Source: Zoogloeaceae bacterium
GTDB lineage: Bacteria > Pseudomonadota > Gammaproteobacteria > Burkholderiales > Rhodocyclaceae
Direction of reading: 5' to 3'
Assembly (NCBI GenBank): GCA_024235675.1
Contig: JACKLZ010000004.1
Coordinates: 181,501-245,500 of the forward strand
DNA length: 64,000 nt
The translations under genes and the position numbers were made by a program. Of the stretch, positions 52,966-63,587 are shown in pieces; positions within the stretch are counted from its first letter, which is position 1; every line of letters begins with the position of its first letter. The notes below the pieces were generated by a model that saw only the letters and a list, made by a program, of their open reading frames with translations, did no database searches and was not told the origin of the DNA.

Positions 52966-54053
52966 AGGCGGTCTTCCTCTTGCTGATGGCGCTGCTCGTC
53001 GGCCCGGCCGCGGCGCAGGGCGACCCGTACCAGGTGCTGCGCAGCACCGGCGATGGCTATGCGTCAGTCGTGCCCGGCCGCCCGTTTGATTTTCCTGCCG
53101 ATCACTTGCCGCACCCGGACTACCGTATCGAGTGGTGGTATCTCACCGCCAATCTCAAGGATGACGCCGGTCGCCACTGGGGCCTGCAGTGGACGCTGTT
53201 CCGTCAGGCCATGAGCCCGGCCACCGACACCGAGGGCTGGGACAGCAATCAGATCTGGATGGCGCATGCGGCCATCACCACGCCCGATGGCCATCGTCAC
53301 GAACAGCGCTTTGCGCGCGGCGGTGTGGGGCAGGCGGAGGTGCGGCGCGAAGACGGCGCTTTCGCCGCCTGGCTGGACGACTGGTCGCTGAGCGGCGATG
53401 GCGCCGCCATGCTGCCCGGCCGGCTGCGCTTCACCGTCGGCGAGGCTGTGATCGACGTGCAGCTGGCCAGCGATACGCCGCCGGTGCTGCAGGGCAAGGG
53501 CGGCTACAGCCAGAAATCGGCACAAGGCCAGGCCAGCTACTACTACAGCCAGCCGCACATCGCGGTCAGCGGATCGGTGACGGTTGATGGTAAACCGACA
53601 ACGCTCACCGGCACCGGCTGGCTCGACCGCGAATGGAGCTCGCAGCCGCTGGCCGACAACCAGCAGGGCTGGGACTGGTTCTCGCTACATCTGGCCGATG
53701 GCCACGCGCTGATGGTCTATCGTCTGCGCCACGACGACGGCAAACACTGGCTCAGCGGCAGCTGGGTCGCGCCCGATGGCTCGGCGCGCACGCTGGGCGC
53801 AGACGAGATCGAACTGACCGTGCTCGACACCCGCCGCGTACGCACCCCGAGCTCGGCCAACCCCGAGGCGACGCGCGATTTGCCGCTCAGCTGGCGGGTG
53901 AGCCTGCCCGGCCTGAAGCGCGAATGGACGGTGCGCGCGCTGATCGACGACCAATGGATGGGCGGGCGCTTCCCGTATTGGGAGGGCGTGGTGCTGGTGG
54001 ATGAGGGCGCCAGCGGGGTCGGCTATCTGGAGCTGACTGGCTACGGGCGTTAG
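52962..54053 (+). CDS. AttH/CrtC-like lipocalin-type exported protein
   Basis: A 363-residue exported protein of the AttH/carotenoid 1,2-hydratase-like fold, with tandem lipocalin-like barrels. A signal peptide ends at GPAAAQ. Hallmarks are DYRIEWWYLTANLKDDAGRH, WTLFRQAM, GWLDREWSSQPL and WDWFSLHLADG. A GTG start overlaps the permease stop and is preceded by GGGGAG. It may bind a hydrophobic ligand for the ABC complex. It ends by a 4-nt convergent overlap with the RlmN-like gene. Confidence 0.85.
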   Translation: MKAVFLLLMALLVGPAAAQGDPYQVLRSTGDGYASVVPGRPFDFPADHLPHPDYRIEWWYLTANLKDDAGRHWGLQWTLFRQAMSPATDTEGWDSNQIWMAHAAITTPDGHRHEQRFARGGVGQAEVRREDGAFAAWLDDWSLSGDGAAMLPGRLRFTVGEAVIDVQLASDTPPVLQGKGGYSQKSAQGQASYYYSQPHIAVSGSVTVDGKPTTLTGTGWLDREWSSQPLADNQQGWDWFSLHLADGHALMVYRLRHDDGKHWLSGSWVAPDGSARTLGADEIELTVLDTRRVRTPSSANPEATRDLPLSWRVSLPGLKREWTVRALIDDQWMGGRFPYWEGVVLVDEGASGVGYLELTGYGR

Positions 54054-55084
54054 ACGTTGCTCGGCTCGGTGCGCGGACGGCGGACGATATTGATCTGTCG
54101 CGCCCGCAACTGCCCGCAGCCGCCATCCACCTCCTGCCCGGCCGAATGGCGCAGCTTGGTGAGGATGCCGGCGCGATGCAAAAAGCGGGCGTGGGCGGCG
54201 GCTTTTTCCCAACTGGGTCGGCGAAAGTCGAGGCCGTCGATGGCGTTGTAGGGGATCAGGTTCATCAGTGCGAACTTGCCCTTGAGCAGGCGCACGATAC
54301 CTTCCATTTCTTCCTGGCTGTCATTCACGCCGTCGATCAGTGTCCATTGGTACTGGATGGGGTAGTCGGTGGCGCGGGCGTAGGCCTCGCCGGCCTCGAC
54401 GAGTTCTTCGGGCGAGATGCGCGGCGCGCGCGGCAGCAGCTTCTCGCGCAGCACGGCGTCGGTGGTGTGCAGCGATAGCGCCAGCGCCGGCTTGATGCGC
54501 TGGCGTGGCAAGGCGTCGAACACGCGTGGGTCGCCCACCGTTGAGAACACCAGGTTCTTGTGCCCGATGGCGCCTTCCGAGCCGAGCAGGTCGATGGCTT
54601 CGAGTACGTTTTCAAGGTTGTGCGCCGGCTCGCCCATGCCCATGAACACCACCTTCTTCACCGCCCGCATGCGCCGCGCCAGCACCACTTGTGCGACGAT
54701 CTCGGCGCTGCCGAGCTGGCGGATCAAGCCGTCGCGGCCGGTCATGCAGAACACGCAGCCGACGGCGCAACCGAGCTGCGTCGACACACACAGCCCGCCG
54801 CGCGGCAGCAGCACGCTCTCCACCGTTTGCCCATCGGCCAGCTCCACCAGCAGCCGCGACGCCCCGTCTTCGCCGGGGTGTTCGGACTTCAGTGTCGCCA
54901 GACCGTCCAGTACCGGGGTGATCGACGGCAGCGCATTGCGCACCGCCAGCGGCAAAAAATGCTCCGCCGGTCGCGGCCCGCCGTCCAGCGGCAGCCGCTG
55001 CGTCCAGGCGCGCAACAGACGCGCCTCGTGGCAAGGCTTGGCGCCAAGGTCGCGGAACTGTTGGCGGAGGGTGTCGATACGCAT
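54050..55084 (-). CDS. RlmN/Cfr-family radical SAM RNA methyltransferase-like protein
   Basis: A 344-residue radical SAM protein. The cluster motif CAVGCVFCMTG (CxxxCxxC) and GGCGQLRAR near the C terminus, with the methyl-carrying cysteine, fit the RlmN/Cfr family that methylates C2 or C8 of adenosine in 23S rRNA. It is shorter than typical RlmN (about 370-400) with a reduced N-terminal domain, and it sits outside the usual ndk/hisS context. It may be a paralogue with another RNA target. Confidence 0.78.
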   Translation of the reverse strand: MRIDTLRQQFRDLGAKPCHEARLLRAWTQRLPLDGGPRPAEHFLPLAVRNALPSITPVLDGLATLKSEHPGEDGASRLLVELADGQTVESVLLPRGGLCVSTQLGCAVGCVFCMTGRDGLIRQLGSAEIVAQVVLARRMRAVKKVVFMGMGEPAHNLENVLEAIDLLGSEGAIGHKNLVFSTVGDPRVFDALPRQRIKPALALSLHTTDAVLREKLLPRAPRISPEELVEAGEAYARATDYPIQYQWTLIDGVNDSQEEMEGIVRLLKGKFALMNLIPYNAIDGLDFRRPSWEKAAAHARFLHRAGILTKLRHSAGQEVDGGCGQLRARQINIVRRPRTEPSNV

Positions 55085-55170
55085 GAGGGGGCGGCAGACT
55101 GAAGAGAATCAAAGGGGGCGATTGTAGACTGTCTGCACTTAGTTGGCGGGAGCCGCCCGTGCTTGTCGAC

Positions 55171-55605
55171 TTACTGAGCGGCCTGCTCCGGGAAGAGCGC
55201 GTTCACCAGTTCGGTGATTTTTGCTTCGGCATCGATGAATTTGCCCATGTTGGCACCCCCGCGCAGCGAGTCGTAGGTGGCCTGGCCGGAGGGTTTTGCG
55301 TTGTTGTAAACCTTGATTTCCGCATAGGCCATATACAGCGCGAGGTCCCAGCGCCAATTTGCCGTGTAGGTCGAGGTGATCGCGCAGTCGTTGAACGATG
55401 AAGCTGCCGGCAGCTTTTTCACTACATAGTTCTTTGCCGTGAGGGCATTCCGATAGGCGTCGAGAAAAGTCTCTTTCACGGCCGTGTTTTCGATAATGCA
55501 GACCTCGTTGCTATCGAACTTCTCGACGGGTGTGATCTTTTGATGGATGGCACAGCCCGACAGCAGAGCGGCGGCGATGGCAATGGTGGCGGTGCGAGCG
55601 AGCAT
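55171..55605 (-). CDS. Sbal_3080 family lipoprotein
   Basis: A 144-residue lipoprotein with signal MLARTATIAIAAALLSGC. The body matches the Sbal_3080 pattern: NEVCIIENTAVKETFLDAYR, then a WRWDLALYMAYAEIKVYN block and GGANMGKFIDAEAKITELV at the end. The start at 55605 follows AAAGGG; a longer in-frame start would precede the signal. Function is unknown. It is monocistronic. Confidence 0.78.
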   Translation of the reverse strand: MLARTATIAIAAALLSGCAIHQKITPVEKFDSNEVCIIENTAVKETFLDAYRNALTAKNYVVKKLPAASSFNDCAITSTYTANWRWDLALYMAYAEIKVYNNAKPSGQATYDSLRGGANMGKFIDAEAKITELVNALFPEQAAQ

Positions 55606-55741
55606 GGAAACCCTTTGAGTGGTGAGCGACGACAAGTCGCGCGCTGAAATTGCCGCACACTATAGGGCGTTTTTTAGCTGTTTTGAATAACTTTAAAGCA
55701 TGAATCGGCTTTGATTTTGTCCCGATCAGAGAGCGCTGAGT

Positions 55742-56344
55742 CTATCTGCGCCATATTTGTTGAAGCATGGCTTCCGTGCCGCACTGTCGGCGATAGCGCG
55801 CATACGCCGCCGGGCGTTGGCGGGCGAAATCCTGGTGCACGGCCTCGGCCGGGTAGAAGCGTGTGGCGTCGAGGATTTCGGTGGCCAGTTCGCGGCGGAA
55901 TTTGAGTTGTGCGAGTACCGTGCGTGACTCTTCGGCGAGGCGTCGCTGGCGGGGTGTGTGGGCGTAGATGGCGGTGGTGTAGGACGGCCCCACGTCGCAG
56001 AACTGGCCCTGATGGTCGACCGGGTTGATGCTGTGCCAGTAGGCGATCAGCAGGGTTTCGTAGTCGAGTTGGTCGGGGTCGTAGCGCACTTGCACCGCCT
56101 CACGGTGACCGGTGTTGCCGGCCGTCACGCGCTCATAGGTAGGGGCGTCGTCGTGGCCGCCGGTGTAGCCGGTGGTGGTTTCCCGCACGCCTGGCAGCTT
56201 GTCAAAGGCCGCTTCCAGTGACCAGAAACAGCCCCCTGCAAACGTGGCCACGGCGTCCGCTGCGGCCAGCGATGGCGCATTGAAACCGGCGAGTACAACT
56301 GCCAGCGTCACCGCGAGTGGTGAGGTGCGAGGCGAGTGCTTCAT
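55742..56344 (-). CDS. msrA: Peptide-methionine (S)-S-oxide reductase MsrA, exported
   Basis: Methionine-S-sulfoxide reductase of 200 residues with an N-terminal signal peptide (ends SLAAA), so it acts in the periplasm. The catalytic Cys39 is in the GGCFWSLE motif. TTTGYTGG, GHREAVQVRYDP and DHQGQFCDVGPSYTTAIY complete the fold; a single MsrA domain is present without MsrB. Together with msrPQ at 32.8-34.5 kb it gives two routes for repairing oxidised envelope proteins. Confidence 0.93.
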   Translation of the reverse strand: MKHSPRTSPLAVTLAVVLAGFNAPSLAAADAVATFAGGCFWSLEAAFDKLPGVRETTTGYTGGHDDAPTYERVTAGNTGHREAVQVRYDPDQLDYETLLIAYWHSINPVDHQGQFCDVGPSYTTAIYAHTPRQRRLAEESRTVLAQLKFRRELATEILDATRFYPAEAVHQDFARQRPAAYARYRRQCGTEAMLQQIWRR

Positions 56345-56456
56345 TGAGCGCTCCAGTGTGTAGGGGGATGTGGAGTGAAGACCGTCGTGGCTCGGCCGCG
56401 TTCAATGTGGTCAAGCCACTCGCGTTCTACGCCAGCACCGAAGCCGTGCGCGCCGG

Positions 56457-56654
56457 GTTGTCGCCTCGGTCGTCGATATCTCGCAAGCCCCGCGCGAACA
56501 AGGCTCCGCCAGCGCCGAGGTCGCCCGCTACGTTGAGCGCATCGCCCGAATGGCCGAAGAAAGCAACACCGCCGTCAGCGAAACGGCGAGCACCGTCAAT
56601 CGCCTGGAAGGGTTGGCGACGCAACTGCAGGGAAATGTGGCGCGGTTTCGGGTG
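56457..56654 (+). pseudogene. Chemoreceptor (MCP) C-terminal remnant
   Basis: About 66 codons in one plus-strand frame match the tail of a methyl-accepting chemotaxis protein: VVDISQAPREQGSASAEV, VERIARMAEESNTAVSETAS and LEGLATQLQGNVARFRV. No signalling hairpin, membrane helices or start are present upstream; msrA ends the available space. After the remnant the frame continues through unrelated sequence to a stop at 56792. This looks like the end of a deleted chemoreceptor gene. Confidence 0.75.
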
Positions 56655-56821
56655 TTGGGCGCGCGATCGGCTGCGTTGTGGCCTGCATTCGGGAGAGGAA
56701 TGTTTGATTCATTTGTCATTACTTGTTATCTTCTCGGCCTCATTGCAGATGAGTTCATGAGTGCATGCAAGCACGGCCATTCGTGTATCTGATCTGCGTT
56801 TCTGGTCGAATGGAGAATGCA

Positions 56822-57178
56822 ATGGCGGTGCTCGGAACTGATGCGGATCAATTGAGGCAGTACATCGAGTCCTTTTACGCTTTCGCACACGTGCCTTTGA
56901 CATGGAAGCTCCATCCCAACGAGGCGGTGGCCGACGTGTTCGGCACCATGCTGAATGAAGCGGCGAGGTGTTCCCGTGCCATTGGCTGGGTGCCGCCCCC
57001 GCCGGGAGGTCGGGCGACGATTTCCTGGATCGTGATGAAACTGGGAAATGGCATGTTCAACCACTACAAATCCCAGACCTCGCTGAGTTGCGCGCGCGCG
57101 GTGATCGCCAAATGGGGGACTCAGCTCAGGCTCGCCTCCATGGGTGTCGCTTGTCAGGAGGCTCGGGCATGGGCATAG
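56822..57178 (+). CDS. Small protein of unknown function, first of a pair
   Basis: A 118-residue protein, MAVLGTDADQLRQYIESFYA at the start, with no signal peptide and two helices followed by a mixed C-terminal part. GGAGA precedes the ATG. It overlaps the next gene by 10 nt, so the two are probably co-translated. The composition (Trp, Cys, His spread without pattern) gives no family clue. Confidence 0.5.
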   Translation: MAVLGTDADQLRQYIESFYAFAHVPLTWKLHPNEAVADVFGTMLNEAARCSRAIGWVPPPPGGRATISWIVMKLGNGMFNHYKSQTSLSCARAVIAKWGTQLRLASMGVACQEARAWA

Positions 57179-57800
57179 GGTACGTGTCGTGCATGCTTCG
57201 GTCGGCAAGCATGGCCGCGGTCCTGTTGTTTGCGAACGCTTCTGCACCGGCCGCGCAACTCGCCGCACAGCCTTGGCCGGCGTCCTCGCAGTGCGAGGCG
57301 TGTGTGGCTCTCCAGTACAGGCGCCTTCACATGCGCTTGCCGTTGAGCAGTGTTGGACGCATTTATATGTCGGGTGGGGAGGATGGCGCATTGCACCTGC
57401 TCCCGGCATCCGACAGGCCGCAGCAAGGGTCGTGTTTCTGGCTGTGGACTCGGCGGATTATCTGCAAAAGTATCGGTCCGCCGGGCTGTTGAGCGACGCC
57501 GATGGCGGATCGATGATCCGGTTCCTTGATGCTTTGGGTGTGAGTCGCAGCAATGATGAGGCGCATGCCAAATTACGTGAAGCCGAAGGTGTCTCGGCCG
57601 CTCGGCACTATTCGAGGTTTTCCAAGGATACGGTGAGCGTGTTCTGGATCGGTCCCGATTCGACGTCGGTGCAGTGGCAGCGGGCGTTTTTCGTCGTCGA
57701 GGGCGAAAACGCTTTCTACACCTTGAGTGGGAACATCACGCCTGGAACTCATGGCGCAGATCTTGTCCAATCTGAGCGTGGCGCCTCAGCCCTGAGGTGA
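57169..57800 (+). pseudogene. Exported protein of unknown function, frame broken at a G run
   Basis: A start at 57169 follows a perfect AGGAGG 7 nt upstream and encodes a signal peptide (SMAAVLLFANASAPAAQ) and residues to about 87 in one frame. From about 57430 the protein-like sequence continues in another frame (VFLAVDSADYLQKYRSAGLL to YTLSGNITPGTHGADLV) up to 57800. One G missing from GGG at 57427-57429 joins the two halves smoothly into a protein of about 210 residues. This is probably a sequencing error or recent frameshift. Function is unknown. Confidence 0.55.
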
Positions 57801-57827
57801 GTTGGTGTTCTGCTGTGCTTTCGGGCC

Positions 57828-57920
57828 GTAGGGCCGCAGCCCAGATGCCGTGCAGCGGAATCCGGGGGTGGTTGGATCAAGCGATGAGCCCGGGTTCGAG
57901 CCTTCGGGTTGCATCCGGGC
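57828..57920. repeat. Two degenerate REP-like hairpins
   Basis: Segments 57828-57866 (GGGCCG... to AATCCGGGGG) and 57887-57920 (CCCGGGTTCGAG... to GCATCCGGGC) resemble the CCCGGAT/ATCCGGG element at 8090-8121. Confidence 0.5.
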
Positions 57921-57922
57921 GA

Positions 57923-58322
57923 CTAAAATCGATATGGCTGCAGTAGTTCTCTGAATTGACGTGTTGGTGCCGGCGTGCTCCATGTGCCCTTGGCTTGCCA
58001 AGTTCGGTCCGATATCAAATGCTCGACTTTGTCGAGAATTTCGTCGTGCGGGTAGAGAAAAGCATCGTTTCCATTGAGGAAGCATATGTGGATGTCTTTT
58101 CCTCTGTACTTTTGTGCGAACGACAGCCGGCCCTTCAAATTTGGACTTTGATATCCGTTACGCCATCGATATGGACGGCGATAAAATCCGCTCCTTGCCA
58201 ATCGTTGGTGAGCCAAAGGCAAGTAAATCCATAGTCAGCCAATCGGGCTGCGGCTTTTTGAAGTTGTACATCTCCTTCGCCCTGGCGTTCAGGTCTTCGT
58301 ACCGAATTTTTTCCAGTCGCAT
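57923..58322 (-). pseudogene. Conserved-looking protein with two frameshifts
   Basis: On the minus strand from ATG 58322 the frame MRLEKIRYEDLNARAKEMYN is protein-like, then jumps to AAARLADYGFTCLWLTNDWQ and continues through GADFIAVHIDGVTDIKVQ, then jumps again to LKGRLSFAQKYRGKDIHICF and ends FRELLQPYRF at 57923. One base missing from T5 at 58255-58259 and one from AAA at 58137-58139 would restore a protein of about 133 residues. The family with LKGRL and YPHDEIL motifs is seen in other proteobacteria but has no known role that I can name. Confidence 0.6.
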
Positions 58323-58356
58323 TTTCGTCGATCCTCAACGCCGAAGTGAGTTGCGT

Positions 58357-58388
58357 GCTGGGCTTCGCTGCGCTCAACCCAACTTACG
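58357..58388. repeat. REP-like intergenic hairpin (GTTGGG type), second copy
   Basis: CTGGGCTTCGCTGCGCTCAA followed by CCCAACTTACG. It is near-identical to the element at 10182-10213 and lies between minus-strand genes. Confidence 0.65.
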
Positions 58389-58406
58389 CATCAATCCTCA
58401 CGCCCT

Positions 58407-58958
58407 TCAGGCGTTCTTCCCTTTCTGCCACAACACATCCCCATGCCCGTCCACCTTGTTGAGGTGGCGCCCGAGCACGAACATCAGATCCGACAGGCGG
58501 TTGAGGTATTGGCGAGGGCCGTCGTTGACGGCTTCTTCCTGCGCGAGGCCGACGAGCATGCGTTCGGCGCGGCGGCAGACGGTGCGGCACAGGTGGGCCT
58601 GGCTGGCGGCGCGGGAGCCGCCGGGGAGGATGAAGTCCTTGAGCGGGGAGAGGTCTTCGTTCCAGGCGTCGAGCGCGGCTTCGAGTTTGTCGACCTGTTT
58701 GGTCGAGATCATGCTCATGCCGGGGATGCACACTTCGCCGCCCAGATCGAACAAGTCGTGCTGCACGTCGGTGAGCAGGGCGCGCACGTCGTCGGGCAGG
58801 GTTTCGGTGAGCAGCATGCCGACGCAGGCGTTGAGTTCGTCGATTTCGCCCAGCGAGTGGATGCGCAGGCTGTTCTTGGAGACGCGGTTGCCGTCGCCGA
58901 GGCCGGTGGTGCCGGCGTCGCCGGTGCGGGTGTAAATCTTGGAGAGGCGGTGTCCCAT
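58407..58958 (-). CDS. ATP:cob(I)alamin adenosyltransferase (PduO type)
   Basis: Enzyme of 183 residues forming coenzyme B12 from cob(I)alamin and ATP. The ATP-binding N terminus KIYTRTGDAGTTGLGDGNRV and the LGEIDELNACVGMLL, LPGGSRAASQAHLCRTVCRR and YLNRLSDLMFVLGR blocks are complete and unbroken. It is monocistronic with no cobalamin genes nearby. The frame is intact, although the flanking genes carry indels. Confidence 0.93.
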   Translation of the reverse strand: MGHRLSKIYTRTGDAGTTGLGDGNRVSKNSLRIHSLGEIDELNACVGMLLTETLPDDVRALLTDVQHDLFDLGGEVCIPGMSMISTKQVDKLEAALDAWNEDLSPLKDFILPGGSRAASQAHLCRTVCRRAERMLVGLAQEEAVNDGPRQYLNRLSDLMFVLGRHLNKVDGHGDVLWQKGKNA

Positions 58959-59127
58959 GATGGTGTCTTGTGGTTGATTGAGGTGGCTCGATTGTAGCGG
59001 TGGCGGCGGCCGGGTGCATCGGCGCGGCTTACCAATGCTTACAACCGCTTTGTCTTCCGTTCGTGCTGTGTCGGCGTTATTGCCGGTGTGGGCCCCGCTC
59101 GCACACACACTGAACAGGAGTTTGATC

Positions 59128-59606
59128 ATGAAAACACTCATTACGCTTGGCGCCATAATTGCGGCCTGCACGCTGTCGGTGCCGGCCATGGCAGAGCGCG
59201 GTGGTGATCGGGTGGATGCGCGCCAGGATCGCCAGCAGCATCGTATCGACCGTGGCGTGCGCTCGGGCGATTTGACGCGCCCCGAAGCGCGCCGACTCGA
59301 TCGCGGGCAAAACCGCATTGATCACATGCAGAGTCGGGGCGCGTGCCGACGGTCATGTGAGCCGTCAGGAGCGGGCGCGTATTCACAAGCGAAAGTCGCG
59401 CGCCGGATCAGCGCATTTACCGCGAGCGTCATGATCGTCAGGTAAGCCGCCGCGACCACAACGACCGCGGCTGGCATCGCGGCCACCGTAATGCGCCGGC
59501 GTATGGCTACTACGATTACCGCCCGGTGGTGCGCTACGCTCCGGTGGCGCGTCGGGTGATTATCGACCGCGAGCCGAGTATTTCGCTGGTGCTCAATTTG
59601 CCTTGA
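59128..59606 (+). pseudogene. Small basic exported protein, two frameshifts
   Basis: Begins MKTLITLGAIIAACTLSVPA with a signal peptide and an Arg/Asp/Gln-rich repeat region (DARQDRQQHRIDRGVRSGDL). The same composition continues in two other frames, through HVSRQERARIHKR and then DQRIYRERHDRQVSRRDHND, to a tail RPVVRYAPVARRVIIDREPS that ends at 59606. One extra G at 59336-59339 and one at 59405-59406 explain both shifts. The restored protein of about 158 residues would be a periplasmic, Arg-rich protein of unknown function. Confidence 0.65.
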
Positions 59607-59821
59607 CTGGGCGTTCATCACGCATCGACCCGCCTTGCGCCGGCATGACCGGAGGGGCGGGTCGATGTGCGTTTGTGCTTCGGACGCTGCCGGGCGAAGA
59701 CGTACTGATGTGGGCTGCTTTTGCGCCCGGACGCCCCCCCGTTTGTGCAAAGCGCCATGCTAATATGCCCGCTTTGATTTGATTGCGCGCGCGCGCCGCC
59801 GCCAGAGCCCGAACCGCCACC

Positions 59822-62448
<2,627 letters not shown>

Positions 62449-62471
62449 TACGCGCACATCCAGCAACACCC

Positions 62472-62501
62472 ACGGGCCGGCACAACCGGCCCGTTTTTTT
62501 T
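62472..62501 (+). terminator. Terminator after alaS
   Basis: ACGGGCCGG-CACAA-CCGGCCCGT followed by eight T's, 24 bp after the alaS stop; a textbook rho-independent terminator. Confidence 0.92.
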
Positions 62502-62540
62502 GGTTCGCGATACGATCGCAGCACAACAACGGAGACAGCC

Positions 62541-63587
62541 ATGCAACAACATTTCGCCAGCGACAACTACGCCGGCATCTGCCCCGAAGCCACCGCGGCC
62601 CTGCTGGAGGCCAACACCGGCCACGCCCCCGCCTATGGTGACGACGACTACACCCGCAAGGTCTCCGACCGCCTGCGCGACATCTTTGAAACCGACTGCG
62701 ACGTGTATTTCGTGTTCAACGGCACGGCGGCCAATTCATTGGCGCTGGCCACGCTGTGCCAGTCCTATCACAGCGTGATCTGCCATCAGCTTGCGCACGT
62801 GGAAACCGACGAATGCGGCGCGCCGGAGTTCTTTTCCAATGGTGCCAAGCTGCTGACCGTGGCGGGCGAACACGGGCGGCTCACGCCCGAGGCGATCACC
62901 GAAGTGGTCACCCGCCGCAGCGATCTGCATTTCCCCAAACCGCGCGGCCTTACGCTGACCCAGACCACCGAAGTCGGCACGCTCTACCAGCCCGGGCAGG
63001 TCGCCGCCGTGGCCGACACCGCCCGCCGCCTCGGCCTGCGGGTGCACATGGATGGCGCGCGCTTTGCCAATGCCGTGGCGTCACTCGACGTGGCGCCGGC
63101 CGACATCACCTGGCGTGCCGGGGTGGATGTGCTGTGTTTTGGCGGCACCAAGATGGGCCTGCCGGTGGGCGAGGCGGTGGTGTTTTTTGACCGCAAGTTG
63201 TCCGAAGACTTTGCCTGGCGCTGCAAACAGGCCGGCCAGCTGGCGTCCAAGATGCGCTTTTTGTCGGCGCCCTGGCTGGGCATGCTCACCGACGACGTGT
63301 GGCTCAAACACGCCCGCCACGCCAATGCCATGGCGCAGCGGCTGAGCGTGGGGCTGGTCGCGGCGGGCATCGAACTGCTCTTCCCGACCGAGGCCAATGG
63401 CGTTTTCGCACAGCTGCCTGCGACGGTCGAGGCCGGGCTGCGCGCCAAGGGCTGGCGTTTCTACACCTTCATCGGCGCCGGCGGCGCGCGCTTCATGTGC
63501 GGTTGGGACACGCTGCCGGCCACGGTCGACGCCATTCTTGCCGACATCCGCAGCCTCACCGGAGCGGGCGATGCGATTCGACCCTGA
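62541..63587 (+). CDS. ltaE: Low-specificity threonine aldolase-type PLP enzyme
   Basis: PLP enzyme of 348 residues of the beta-eliminating lyase family, cleaving L-threonine or L-allo-threonine to glycine and acetaldehyde. The N-terminal FASDNYAGICPEA, the substrate loop FNGTAANSLAL, HMDGARFANA, and the PLP lysine in FGGTKMGLPVGEA (Lys204) are all present. The frame is unbroken, in contrast to alaS upstream. It overlaps the next gene by 17 nt. Confidence 0.88.
   Translation: MQQHFASDNYAGICPEATAALLEANTGHAPAYGDDDYTRKVSDRLRDIFETDCDVYFVFNGTAANSLALATLCQSYHSVICHQLAHVETDECGAPEFFSNGAKLLTVAGEHGRLTPEAITEVVTRRSDLHFPKPRGLTLTQTTEVGTLYQPGQVAAVADTARRLGLRVHMDGARFANAVASLDVAPADITWRAGVDVLCFGGTKMGLPVGEAVVFFDRKLSEDFAWRCKQAGQLASKMRFLSAPWLGMLTDDVWLKHARHANAMAQRLSVGLVAAGIELLFPTEANGVFAQLPATVEAGLRAKGWRFYTFIGAGGARFMCGWDTLPATVDAILADIRSLTGAGDAIRP

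Noticed and set aside
57885..57920. GGTTCGAGCC, resembling a tRNA T-arm
   Set aside because: No matching acceptor, D or anticodon arms around it; it fits the degenerate REP-like hairpin better.
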